Shown: positions 24,059 through 31,986 of the stretch, in pieces
How positions within the stretch are numbered: position 1 is the stretch's first letter
Layout: the number at the start of each line of letters is the position of its first letter
Source of the DNA: a bacterium
GTDB lineage: Bacteria; Actinomycetota; Acidimicrobiia; Acidimicrobiales; Ilumatobacteraceae
Direction of reading: 5' to 3'
Length of the DNA stretch: 32,915 bases
Assembly: GCA_029977615.1 (NCBI GenBank)
Contig: JAPOKO010000016.1
Coordinates: forward strand, 1 to 32,915
Made by a program: the position numbers and the translations under genes
Notes under the pieces: generated by a model
What the model saw: only the letters and a program-made list of their open reading frames with translations
What the model was told of the DNA's origin: nothing
Databases searched by the model: none

Positions 24059-25608
24059 TGGGTCGCAAAATTCTTTTCATCACCACCGATCAACAGCGTT
24101 ACGACGCACTCGGATGCAACGGCGGCACCATCGCACGCACACCAGTTATTGATGCTCTCAGTCGCGCCGGAATTACCTTTGATCGCGCACATCCACAAAA
24201 CGTTGTGTGCATGCCATCTCGAAGCACCATGCTCACCGGACAACATGTAAGCACTCACGGTGTGTGGATGAACGGCGTTCCGCTTCCAGAAGATGCGCCG
24301 AGTATTGCAGCCGACTTGCGTGACGCTGGTTACGCAACCGCGCTCATTGGCAAAGCACACTTCGAACCACTCCTCGATCCATTCTTGCGCTTCACCGAAA
24401 ACCGTTTAGGCGCAGAACTCATTAACACTGACAATCCGAACGACCCGCATCGCGGCTTTGACCACATGGAACTTGCAACACACGGTGCTGCAGGTCAGTT
24501 GCATTATTCGCAATGGATCCGCGCTAATCATCCGGAGGCAATTGGCAACTATTACAACGTTCTTGATCGCGAGCTTCAGGTAAACGCTGAAGGTGGTGGC
24601 GATACGAACGCTCCGCAACTGAAGGTCAATGCAATTCCGCGCGAGTGGTACCACACCGAATGGGTTGCTCAACGCACGATCGCTTGGTTGCAATCGCTTC
24701 CAGATGATCGTGATTGGTTCTGCTGGATGAGTTTTCCTGATCCACATCACCCGTGGGACCCACCTGCATCCGAAATGCACCGCGTGAATTGGAAAGATCT
24801 TGAGTTGCCAGAGGGTTACATTGCCGATGCAACAAAGCGTGAAAAAATCATTGATGCAAAATTGCGTCATTGGCGCGGTTGGTACGACGGCACTTTTGTT
24901 TCCAACTACGAAGCACCAGCAAAGTGGGTGCCGTCAACGCTGACTGCCGACCAGGTACGCGAAGTCAATGCCTACACGCACGTAGAAAACGAACTCATTG
25001 ATGAAGCTATTGGCTCGGTCATGAAAGCAATTGAGTCCCGCGGTTGGGGCAACGACCTCGACGTGTTGTACACCACCGATCACGGCGAGTTTCAGGGCGA
25101 TTTTGGCTTCTTATTCAAGGGTCCGTACCACGTGGATGCGCTCATGCGACTGCCGCTCATTTGGCGACCAGCACCAAGTTCCAACATCGAACCAGCCCGA
25201 GTCAGCGCACCTGTAGGGCTGGTTTCCCTTGCTGCAACGTTTGCTCACATTGCTGGGCTCGAACAGCCAAGTTATGTAGAGGCACCGCGATTGCCACACA
25301 CTGATAGCGATGCAACATCGCTTGGACACGAGCGTGTACTTACCGAATGGGACAGCGTATTGTTCGGAAAAATTGTGCACCTGCGCACCATTTGCCGAGA
25401 TAACTGGGTGTGCACTGCTGCGTTACCGGGCACGATGAACGAAGCCGGCGAAGGCGAGCTCTACGACCTCACGCACGACCCACTACAACATGTGAACCTG
25501 TGGAGCGATCCAAAAGCAAAACCCATGCGTGAGAGTTTGCTTGCTGACATGTGGGACAACTTGCCACAACAAGTCACTCCACTGCGTCACATGGACGCAC
25601 CTGTTTGA
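24058..25608 (+). CDS. Type I sulfatase (formylglycine-dependent)
   Basis: A 516-residue sulfatase of the alkaline phosphatase superfamily, which hydrolyses sulfate (or sometimes phosphonate) esters. The N-terminal metal site is in ITTDQQRYDALG (Asp11, Gln12). The activation motif is CMPSRSTMLTG with Cys51, the residue converted to formylglycine. Further metal ligands are in the TTDHGEFQGDFG segment (about 341-352). The sequence lacks a signal peptide, so it is cytosolic. The Cys type needs a formylglycine-generating enzyme, which is not in the window. It is translationally coupled to the SRPBCC gene. Substrate is unknown; choline sulfatase-like or aryl sulfatase activity are options, and the family is too broad to choose. 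Confidence 0.92.
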   Translation: MGRKILFITTDQQRYDALGCNGGTIARTPVIDALSRAGITFDRAHPQNVVCMPSRSTMLTGQHVSTHGVWMNGVPLPEDAPSIAADLRDAGYATALIGKAHFEPLLDPFLRFTENRLGAELINTDNPNDPHRGFDHMELATHGAAGQLHYSQWIRANHPEAIGNYYNVLDRELQVNAEGGGDTNAPQLKVNAIPREWYHTEWVAQRTIAWLQSLPDDRDWFCWMSFPDPHHPWDPPASEMHRVNWKDLELPEGYIADATKREKIIDAKLRHWRGWYDGTFVSNYEAPAKWVPSTLTADQVREVNAYTHVENELIDEAIGSVMKAIESRGWGNDLDVLYTTDHGEFQGDFGFLFKGPYHVDALMRLPLIWRPAPSSNIEPARVSAPVGLVSLAATFAHIAGLEQPSYVEAPRLPHTDSDATSLGHERVLTEWDSVLFGKIVHLRTICRDNWVCTAALPGTMNEAGEGELYDLTHDPLQHVNLWSDPKAKPMRESLLADMWDNLPQQVTPLRHMDAPV

Positions 25609-25616
25609 TCGTGTAG

Positions 25617-26591
25617 TTAGAGCGCTGGAATTTGCTGCGTGATGCAGTGAATGCCACCGCCACCAAAGGCAAGAATGGCTCCAACATCCAAGCCAACTAC
25701 TTGCCTGTCGGGAACAAATTCAGCAATCAGCGCCAACATGTCGTCGTCTGCAGCATGACCACACACAGGAACAATGACTGCACCGTTTACCAAATAGAAA
25801 TTGAGGTAGGGAACCTGCACCGTTACCCCGTGCACGTCAATTTGCGGAAGCACCGGTACCTCACGAATGGTTACATCGAATGTTTCAGCAACGCGACGGT
25901 TTTGAGCAAGTCGATCAAAGTCACTTACTGATTTGTCATCGCATCCCTGCATCACCAACGTGCGCGGAGCAGTGAAGCACGCGACATTGTCGACGTGACC
26001 ATCGGTGTCTTCGTCAAGCGATAATCCATGTGGCAACCACATCACTTCCGTTGCGCAAAGTTCGTGCTTCATAGTGGCGACAATTTGTTCGCGCGACAGG
26101 TTTGGGTTGCGGTTTGGATTCAACAAACACTGCTCGGTCGTGGCAAGTAACCCCGTTCCATCAACAGTGATCGAACCACCTTCAAATACCATGTCGATGT
26201 TGCGCACTTCGTGACCCATGAGCTCTGCAAAAGAACGTGCGAGCGCCGCGTCTTTGTCGAATGGAACAAACTTGTTTCCCCAGCCGTTAAATATCCAGTT
26301 ACCGGCAATTCGCTTGTCGCCATCAAAGACATAAATAGGGCCGGTGTCACGAAACCATGAATCATCAAGTGGTAGTTCAACCACCTCAACAGCATCGCCA
26401 CACAACAAACGAGCTCGTTCTGCGTCTTGCGCATTAGCAATCATGGTCACCGGCTCAAACCCGGAAATGGCTTTCGCCAATGCCGCATGAGCTAGTCGGG
26501 CATCACCTATGTGATCGCCGTAGAGATCATGTCGAGATGGCCAACAAATGACGGTTCGCTCATGAGGGGCGAATTCGCCAGGCATTTTCAC
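25617..26591 (-). CDS. aguA: Agmatine deiminase
   Basis: A 324-residue enzyme of the guanidino-group deiminase (PAD) family. It hydrolyses agmatine to N-carbamoylputrescine and ammonia. The opening MPGEFAPHERTVICWP is diagnostic, followed by WFRDTGPIYVF and NGWGNKF, and the catalytic cysteine is Cys316 in GGGGIHCITQQIP at the C-terminus. The GTG at 26591 overlaps the aguB stop as GTGA; the ATG at 26585 is an equally reasonable start. It is the second gene of an aguB-aguA unit that turns agmatine into putrescine. The convergent sulfatase ends eight bases away. Arginine decarboxylase, which makes agmatine, is not in the window. Slightly shorter than the 340-370 usual for the family. Confidence 0.93.
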   Translation of the reverse strand: MKMPGEFAPHERTVICWPSRHDLYGDHIGDARLAHAALAKAISGFEPVTMIANAQDAERARLLCGDAVEVVELPLDDSWFRDTGPIYVFDGDKRIAGNWIFNGWGNKFVPFDKDAALARSFAELMGHEVRNIDMVFEGGSITVDGTGLLATTEQCLLNPNRNPNLSREQIVATMKHELCATEVMWLPHGLSLDEDTDGHVDNVACFTAPRTLVMQGCDDKSVSDFDRLAQNRRVAETFDVTIREVPVLPQIDVHGVTVQVPYLNFYLVNGAVIVPVCGHAADDDMLALIAEFVPDRQVVGLDVGAILAFGGGGIHCITQQIPAL

Positions 26592-27490
26592 GAAAAATCG
26601 TCTCCGAGGCTTTCTTCAACGCCGCCATCGAGCGTCAACAATGGAACGTAAAGCTCTGGGCGACGATCGCGGAACAATCCCCAACTTGAGCGCATTGCTT
26701 GAATTTCGTCGAGGTTAAACGTTGCAGTGAGCACCGTCTCTTCTTCACGATTTGCTTCAGCAACCTTTGCACCTGTGGCATCGGCAATGAATGACGAACC
26801 ATAAAACGTAATTTCGGTATTTACCCCGACTTCACGACCAGTGCGGTTGGCTGCAATAACCGGCATTAGGTTTGCGCCGGCGTGTCCTTGCATCACGCGC
26901 TGCCAATGCATGGATGAATCCCATTTTGGATTCGGTGGCTCACTGCCGATTGCTGTTGGATACAACAACATCTCGGCGCCTAACAACGCCATTGCGCGTG
27001 CACCTTCTGGAAACCACTGATCCCAACAAATACCGACGCCAATATTTCCGAATCGCGTGTTCCACACACGGAAGCCGGTGTCGCCAGGACTGAAGTAATA
27101 CTTCTCGGTGTAACCGGGCCCGTCTGGAATGTGGCTCTTGCGATAGATACCTAGCATCGAGCCATCCGCGTCAACCATTGCAACCGTGTTGAACAGCGCA
27201 TTGTTTGCACGTTCGTACACGCTGATTGGCAACACAACGCCAAGTTCTTTCGCAACGTGTTGAAAATGCACAATCGTTGGATGACCTTCGATGGGCAATG
27301 CTCGTGAAAGTTCACTGACCAATTGGTCCTTGCAGAAGTAATGACCTTCAAACAACTCAGGAATCAAAATAACTTGTGCGCCAGATTTAGCGGCAACACG
27401 AATCAGTCGTTCCGCTGTAGCAACATTGGTAGCAACATCAGTTGCCATTGACATTTGAATTGCAGCGACGGTGACTGTACGTGAAGTCAT
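26588..27490 (-). CDS. aguB: N-carbamoylputrescine amidase
   Basis: A 300-residue nitrilase-superfamily enzyme that hydrolyses N-carbamoylputrescine to putrescine, CO2 and ammonia. The catalytic triad is complete: Glu45 in IPELFEGHYF, Lys118 in YRKSHIPDGPGY, and Cys155 in GICWDQWFPE. The segments FEGHYFC and YTEKYYFSPGD are typical of AguB rather than other nitrilases. It is first in the aguB-aguA unit and overlaps aguA by four bases. Upstream lies the GPx gene 20 bases away on the same strand, so all three may be read together. The start at 27490 has no clear ribosome site. Confidence 0.94.
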   Translation of the reverse strand: MTSRTVTVAAIQMSMATDVATNVATAERLIRVAAKSGAQVILIPELFEGHYFCKDQLVSELSRALPIEGHPTIVHFQHVAKELGVVLPISVYERANNALFNTVAMVDADGSMLGIYRKSHIPDGPGYTEKYYFSPGDTGFRVWNTRFGNIGVGICWDQWFPEGARAMALLGAEMLLYPTAIGSEPPNPKWDSSMHWQRVMQGHAGANLMPVIAANRTGREVGVNTEITFYGSSFIADATGAKVAEANREEETVLTATFNLDEIQAMRSSWGLFRDRRPELYVPLLTLDGGVEESLGDDFS

Positions 27491-27510
27491 GAAGTTACCT
27501 AACGAATGGT

Positions 27511-27996
27511 TCAGCCAAGTGCCGAATTGATTGCCGCAAGTACTTCAGGCGCATCTGGTGCTACTTGTGGATGGAAGCGCGCAACAACATTTCCTTCGCG
27601 GTCGAGCACAAACTTTTCAAAGTTCCAACGAATGTCTCCGGTGTAACCCTCGCCATCTGCAACTTCTGTGAGTGCAGCAAAAAGTCCGTGGCGACCTTCA
27701 CCATTTACTTCCACCTTTTCGGTAAGCGGGAACGAAACGCCATATGTGGCAGAGCAAAACTCAACAATTTCCTCAGCAGAGCCTGGCTCTTGTCCAAGAA
27801 ACTGATTGCATGGAACTCCAATAACTGAAAAACCCTTTGCCGCAAGATCGGTTTGCAGCTGTTGCATTGCGGTGTATTGCGGTGTGAGACCGCACTTCGA
27901 GGCCACGTTAACCAACAACGTAACTTTTCCCTTCTGGGCCCCAAGCACGTCGCCCGAACCGGTGAGTGGATTGATCTTGTGTGAGTACATCGACAT
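27511..27996 (-). CDS. Glutathione peroxidase family thiol peroxidase
   Basis: A 161-residue cytosolic peroxidase that reduces hydrogen peroxide or organic peroxides. The catalytic tetrad is visible: Cys35 in NVASKCGLT (Cys instead of selenocysteine), Gln69 in NQFLGQEPG, Trp124 and Asn125 in RWNFEKF. Cys81 in EFCSATYGV matches the resolving cysteine of the thioredoxin-dependent members, so thioredoxin rather than glutathione is the likely reductant; actinobacteria of this kind usually have mycothiol instead of glutathione. The ATG at 27996 is fixed by a strong GGAGGA; a longer open frame to 28176 is not used. It is divergent from the methyltransferase. Confidence 0.93.
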   Translation of the reverse strand: MSMYSHKINPLTGSGDVLGAQKGKVTLLVNVASKCGLTPQYTAMQQLQTDLAAKGFSVIGVPCNQFLGQEPGSAEEIVEFCSATYGVSFPLTEKVEVNGEGRHGLFAALTEVADGEGYTGDIRWNFEKFVLDREGNVVARFHPQVAPDAPEVLAAINSALG

Positions 27997-28001
27997 GGGG
28001 T

Positions 28002-28007
28002 TCCTCC
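28002..28007 (-). promoter_or_regulatory. Shine-Dalgarno site of the GPx gene
   Basis: GGAGGA on the minus strand, five bases before ATG at 27996. This is the strongest ribosome site in the window and decides the start against the upstream open frame. Confidence 0.75.
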
Positions 28008-28074
28008 AATGGGTGCGCGGGAATGCGCTCGCAATGATCGTAACGCCCAAGCTCATACCTGCTACACAAGATGC

Positions 28075-28662
28075 ATGCCACGGAAGCAATTTGATGCGTC
28101 GTATTACAAAAGGTTCTATTCGAGCACCCCGGTGCACAGCCGCAAAAAGGTTGCACTGCTTGCCAATTCCGTGCACAACATGTGCGCATGGTGGGACGTC
28201 CCCGTTCGCTCTGTGCTCGATGTGGGAGCAGGTCTTGGTTACTGGCGCGATTGGTATGCCGAGAATTATCCAAAAGTTAAACGACTGTCAACCGACATCA
28301 GCGAGCATGCCTGCGAAAAGTATGGACATGAGCTTCATGACATTGGCATATGGGCGCCGAGCACCAAATTTGATCTCGTCGTCTGTCACGGAGTGCTCCA
28401 ATACCTCGGCGACAAACATGCAGAATCGGCAATTCGCAATCTTGCGAAAGCAACTCGACATGTTCTCTATCTTGAAGTTCCAACCAAATCTGATTTGCGT
28501 CACGTCGTAGACAAAGTTGCAACTGATTTAGACATTCACTCGCGCACTGGCGACTGGTATCGCAATCGCTTGTCAAAATACTTCGTGCAAGCAGGTGCAG
28601 GACTGTGGGTATCTAAATCCTCAGAAGCAGTGTTGTACGAACTGGAAAGAACTAAGAAGTAA
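28075..28662 (+). CDS. SAM-dependent methyltransferase (class I)
   Basis: A 195-residue protein with a Rossmann-type methyltransferase domain. Motif I is VLDVGAGLGYW (48-58), the acidic end of strand two is in LSTDISEHACEKYG, and strand four is FDLVVCHGVLQYL. The N-terminus has a Lys/Tyr-rich stretch, DASYYKRFY, seen in many small-molecule or polyketide-type methyltransferases. The ATG at 28075 is chosen over 28009 because the upstream extension has no homology-like features and lies in the divergent promoter region; a TACACA lies six bases before it. The substrate is unknown. It converges on bioY with a 14-base gap. Confidence 0.75.
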   Translation: MPRKQFDASYYKRFYSSTPVHSRKKVALLANSVHNMCAWWDVPVRSVLDVGAGLGYWRDWYAENYPKVKRLSTDISEHACEKYGHELHDIGIWAPSTKFDLVVCHGVLQYLGDKHAESAIRNLAKATRHVLYLEVPTKSDLRHVVDKVATDLDIHSRTGDWYRNRLSKYFVQAGAGLWVSKSSEAVLYELERTKK

Positions 28663-28676
28663 CGCGAAGAGCGAAA

Positions 28677-29297
28677 CTATTTGTTCTTTGAAATTGCGGC
28701 CCACACCGACGTGGTGCAGCCAGCGGCAACAAGTGCTTTCAACAAATCGCCAACCAAGAACGGTGCAACTCCCATGTTGATTGCGTTTTGCTCACCATTT
28801 GCCAAAGGCACATTCAATTGAATCGACAACCACGTTGCTCCGAATGCGTAGATGATGGTGGAGCCAAGCAACATCGCTGGAAGTGAAGTTGCAAAATTGC
28901 GATCATGCTTCTTTTCTGCCAAGTAGCCAATTGCGCCAGCAGCGATAACAAAACCCACGAGGTAGCCCATGGTTGCGCCTGTCCCCTTTTCCCAACCGCC
29001 CGCGCCACCTGAATAAAACGGAAGACCGACAAGACCTGCGAACCAATACGTCAACTGACTCAGTGCACCTCGGCGCATACCAAGCACAGCACCCGAGAGC
29101 AACACAGCAAATGTTTGCCCAGTAAGCGGAACTGGTGTGAAGCCCAGTGGAATTTCGATTTGAGCTGCGAGTGCAGTGAGCAGTGCAAAACCAACAACCA
29201 AGACTGCATCTTGCAAAATGGCTTGACTACGGGAATTGCGACGCGGAAAGAGATCAGCGAGTACTTGCGTTGATGACGAAATCGTTGTGGTAGTCAT
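28677..29297 (-). CDS. bioY: Biotin transporter, ECF substrate-binding component
   Basis: A 206-residue membrane protein of the BioY family, the biotin-binding S component of an energy-coupling-factor transporter. It has about six helices, and the family signatures IPLGFTPVPLTGQTFAVLL (in outline, Pro-x-Pro-x-Thr-Gly-Gln-Thr) and GLVGLPFYSGGAGG are clear, as is the GYLVGFVIAA helix. The start is the ATG at 29297; the TTG at 29324 would add nine residues. The ATPase and T component (bioM, bioN) are not next to it, so it must use shared ECF parts or act alone. It is divergent from the purine nucleoside phosphorylase gene, with an inverted repeat between them. Confidence 0.92.
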   Translation of the reverse strand: MTTTTISSSTQVLADLFPRRNSRSQAILQDAVLVVGFALLTALAAQIEIPLGFTPVPLTGQTFAVLLSGAVLGMRRGALSQLTYWFAGLVGLPFYSGGAGGWEKGTGATMGYLVGFVIAAGAIGYLAEKKHDRNFATSLPAMLLGSTIIYAFGATWLSIQLNVPLANGEQNAINMGVAPFLVGDLLKALVAAGCTTSVWAAISKNK

Positions 29298-29306
29298 GGC
29301 AAACGA

Positions 29307-29330
29307 CTTTACAGGCGAAGTCAAGTAAAG
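29307..29330. promoter_or_regulatory. Inverted repeat upstream of bioY, candidate operator
   Basis: CTTTAC (29307-29312) and GTAAAG (29325-29330) are perfect arms around 12 bases, nine bases before the bioY start. The half-site resembles GTAAAC-like biotin operator halves, so a BirA-type repressor is possible. A direct repeat of AGGCGAA (29313-29319, 29329-29335) overlaps it. Confidence 0.4.
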
Positions 29331-29344
29331 GCGAAACCTCTGCG

Positions 29345-29350
29345 TAGCAT
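29345..29350 (+). promoter_or_regulatory. -10 element, probable leaderless start of the nucleoside salvage genes
   Basis: TAGCAT, six bases, then ATG at 29357. No Shine-Dalgarno site is present. Confidence 0.6.
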
Positions 29351-29356
29351 TGGGTT

Positions 29357-30223
29357 ATGGAAAACGCAGTGCATGAAGCTTTTGCGCTAGCGGAAAGCGC
29401 CGCATCGGTCATTCGCACTGCATTTCCTGCTGAGCATGAGGTGCTCGTGGTGCTTGGGTCTGGCTGGGCGGATTCGGTTCCCGCACTTGAAGCAATGTCC
29501 ACAACACCTGTACTCACATTGGACGTCGCAGATATTCCGGGTTTCAAAAAACCCACTGCTCTCGGGCACGGTGGTGCATTGAAGTCCATTTGCATTGGCA
29601 CCACACCAGTACTGCTACTTACGGGCCGAACACATTTATATGAAGGCCGCGGAGTGCACGCAGTGGTGCATGGAGTACGCACGGCTTTCAGGCTTGGTTG
29701 CCGCACTGTGGTGTTGACCAACGGTGCTGGTTGCTTGCGCACCGATTGGGATGTGGGAACACCTGTGGTCATACGTGATCACATCAACCTCACCGCACAT
29801 TCGCCGCTTACCGGCGACAATGCACCCGCGCCACTTGCAGGCCGTTTTGTTGATCTCACCGACGCATACAGCGAATCGTTGCGTGAACTCGTTCGTTCTA
29901 TTGAGCCAGGAATAAATGAAGCGGTGTATTTAGGGCTTCATGGTCCGCATTTTGAAACACCTGCTGAAATTCGCATGGCAGCAACCTGGGGCGCCGAAAT
30001 GGTGGGAATGTCCACCGTGCTCGAAACCATCGCCGCTCGCCATCTCGGTATGAATGTGTTGGCATTGTCGCTGGCAACCAATCTTGCGTCTGGCCTCAGC
30101 GGCAACAAGCTTTCTGGAGAAGAAGTAATCCAAGTTGGCAAAGACTCGTCAAAGAAAGTTGGCGATCTTTTGGGACGCGTTCTCGTTGCTTTCGATCATC
30201 AAAAAGGGAAACTCAACATATGA
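29357..30223 (+). CDS. Purine nucleoside phosphorylase (trimeric class; may accept methylthioinosine)
   Basis: A 288-residue trimeric-type purine nucleoside phosphorylase, cleaving purine (deoxy)nucleosides with phosphate to base and ribose 1-phosphate. Signatures are the phosphate loop GSGWAD (about 33-38), the GRTHLYEG motif, TNGAGCL, GPHFETPAEIR with its catalytic Glu, MVGMSTVLE, and the base-specific Asn in LATNLASG. Length is typical. It leads a group with an MTA/SAH-type deaminase and overlaps it by four bases. That pairing suggests it may work on methylthioinosine or inosine formed by the deaminase. Guanosine/inosine phosphorylase (punA) is the default assignment; sequence alone does not separate the two. 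Confidence 0.9.
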   Translation: MENAVHEAFALAESAASVIRTAFPAEHEVLVVLGSGWADSVPALEAMSTTPVLTLDVADIPGFKKPTALGHGGALKSICIGTTPVLLLTGRTHLYEGRGVHAVVHGVRTAFRLGCRTVVLTNGAGCLRTDWDVGTPVVIRDHINLTAHSPLTGDNAPAPLAGRFVDLTDAYSESLRELVRSIEPGINEAVYLGLHGPHFETPAEIRMAATWGAEMVGMSTVLETIAARHLGMNVLALSLATNLASGLSGNKLSGEEVIQVGKDSSKKVGDLLGRVLVAFDHQKGKLNI

Positions 30224-31560
30224 GTACAGACATGCTTGCGATAGTCAATGCTCGTGTTGTCACCGTCGACGAACACGGAAGCATTGTTGAGAATGCCACC
30301 ATCGTGGTTGATGAAAATGGATTGATCCGCGAGATTGCTTCCGGATCTGTGGCTCACACGGCAACTACTGTGATCAATGCACGTGGTGGAATCGTGATGC
30401 CTGGCCTTATAAATGCACACGCGCATCTAGGTATGACATTGTTTCGCGGACTTGGCGATGACATGAACTTGGAAGATTTTCTTGCGCGCTTGATGCCTGC
30501 AGAAATCAGTATTTTGAATCACGACGCTGTGGTTGCTGGCACCGAACTCGGAGTACTTGAATCGTTACTCGGAGGAATTACCACCACGCTCGATATGTAC
30601 TACTTGCCAGATGCTGCGCAAGAAGTTGCTACCCGCAGTGGCGCACGTATCTTTTCCGCTCCGAACTTGCTGGAATCAGAGGGTCCCGAACCGCTTTCAT
30701 TCGATGCGCGCATGGAATGGTCCAATGAGTGGCTCACCGCAGCGCATGCTGCTGGAAACGACACATTGAATTGGCTTGCCCCACACAGCACCTATCTCCT
30801 TGGCGAGGACCATTTGTTGCGCATTGCGGCATTGGCTGAAAAGCACGGCGCGCATATTCATGTGCACGCAAGTGAAACTGTTGGCGAAATGAAGTTAGTT
30901 GCAAATCGCCACAACGGTCGCACGCCAATTCAAGTTCTTGCCGACACCGACTTATTGACTGAAGCAGTGCTTGCACATGGAGTGCACCTCACCGACGAAG
31001 ACATCGAATTGATCGCCGATCGCCACGCGTCGGTTACTCACTGCCCTGCCAGCAATCAAAAACTGGCTAGTGGCACGGCAAGAATTCTTGACCTGTACAA
31101 AGCTGGTGTCAATGTTGCCCTTGGTACCGATGGTCCAGCTTCCGGTAACGACCTGGACTTGTGGCTGGCCATGCGCCTCGCAGCGTACGCACAGAAAAAC
31201 TCCTCGCATGATCCAACCGTTCTTCCAGCACTCGACGTGTTGCGTATGGCCACTATCAACGGTGCAAAAGCACTCCATGTCGACCACCTCATTGGCTCAC
31301 TCGAGGTTGGTAAGGCCGCCGACATCATCGTGCTTGACGTGGACTCCCCCTCGCTCACTCCTATGTTCGACCCGCATGTGGCAATCGTTGCCGCGGCTGG
31401 TCGAGGCGATGTGTATTCCGTTGTGGTCAATGGTCAAGTCGTCGTTCATGAAAAGCGCGCACTCACGATTGATCACGCACTAACCGTGCAACGAGTACGC
31501 GAACTGGGCAGCCAGGTCATGGCTGCAGTCGAAGAAGTGGAACGCAGCCAACACAAGTAA
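30220..31560 (+). CDS. Amidohydrolase, MTA/S-adenosylhomocysteine deaminase type
   Basis: A 446-residue amidohydrolase of the MtaD/TrzN-like group, which deaminates adenosine-like substrates to the inosine form. The metal ligands are in place: His67 and His69 in NAHAHLG, His216 in HIHVHASET, and Asp304 in GTDGPAS; Glu219 and His253 complete the usual active site. The segment MPGLINAHAHLGMT and the C-terminal GSLEVGKAADIIVLD are typical of the group. It starts at 30220, overlapping the phosphorylase stop as ATGA, and is followed by cytidine deaminase. Likely substrates are 5'-methylthioadenosine or S-adenosylhomocysteine; guanine or cytosine deaminase activity cannot be excluded. Confidence 0.88.
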   Translation: MSTDMLAIVNARVVTVDEHGSIVENATIVVDENGLIREIASGSVAHTATTVINARGGIVMPGLINAHAHLGMTLFRGLGDDMNLEDFLARLMPAEISILNHDAVVAGTELGVLESLLGGITTTLDMYYLPDAAQEVATRSGARIFSAPNLLESEGPEPLSFDARMEWSNEWLTAAHAAGNDTLNWLAPHSTYLLGEDHLLRIAALAEKHGAHIHVHASETVGEMKLVANRHNGRTPIQVLADTDLLTEAVLAHGVHLTDEDIELIADRHASVTHCPASNQKLASGTARILDLYKAGVNVALGTDGPASGNDLDLWLAMRLAAYAQKNSSHDPTVLPALDVLRMATINGAKALHVDHLIGSLEVGKAADIIVLDVDSPSLTPMFDPHVAIVAAAGRGDVYSVVVNGQVVVHEKRALTIDHALTVQRVRELGSQVMAAVEEVERSQHK

Positions 31561-31563
31561 TGT
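31558..31563 (+). promoter_or_regulatory. -10 element overlapping the deaminase stop, leaderless start of cdd
   Basis: TAATGT, which includes the TAA stop of the amidohydrolase, then six bases and ATG at 31570. It would give cdd its own leaderless transcript inside the cluster. Confidence 0.5.
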
Positions 31564-31569
31564 GGCGTT

Positions 31570-31980
31570 ATGGCCACTCCTGAAATTGACTGGGTAGCGC
31601 TCCGCAATGCTGCCAACGAAGCTGCGACACACGCATACGTTCCGTATTCAAAATTTCGCGTCGGCGCTGCAGCACTCGTTGATGACGGACGAATCATCTC
31701 TGGTTGCAATGTAGAAAATGCATCATATGGCCTCACCTTGTGCGCTGAGTGCGCCATGATCGGCCAACTACACATGGGTGGTGGAGGCAGACTTATCGCC
31801 GTGACGTGTGTAGGTAATGGCACACATGTGACGCCATGTGGGCGTTGCCGACAGTTGTTATGGGAACACGGTGGTGCAGAACTCTTGGTGGAAGTCGAGG
31901 GCATTCCAACACCAATGACTGTGCTGTTACCTGCTGCATTTCCAGAACATTCCAACTTCGAAAACCCAGCAGACAAGTGA
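31570..31980 (+). CDS. cdd: Cytidine deaminase
   Basis: A 136-residue zinc enzyme that converts cytidine and deoxycytidine to uridine forms for pyrimidine salvage. The zinc ligands are Cys58, Cys90 and Cys93, and the proton shuttle is Glu60 in CAECA; the substrate motif NVENASYGLT is intact. It has the homotetrameric short-chain form. The start at 31570 lies nine bases after the amidohydrolase stop, with its own -10-like hexamer. It fits with the neighbouring purine salvage genes. The C-terminal tail of about 15 residues, after LLPAAFP, is normal for the family. Confidence 0.96.
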   Translation: MATPEIDWVALRNAANEAATHAYVPYSKFRVGAAALVDDGRIISGCNVENASYGLTLCAECAMIGQLHMGGGGRLIAVTCVGNGTHVTPCGRCRQLLWEHGGAELLVEVEGIPTPMTVLLPAAFPEHSNFENPADK

Positions 31981-31986
31981 CCAGAT

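Noticed and set aside
28009-28074. Extended N-terminus of the methyltransferase
   Set aside because: It lies in the divergent promoter region next to the GPx ribosome site and looks random; the typical protein begins at 28075.
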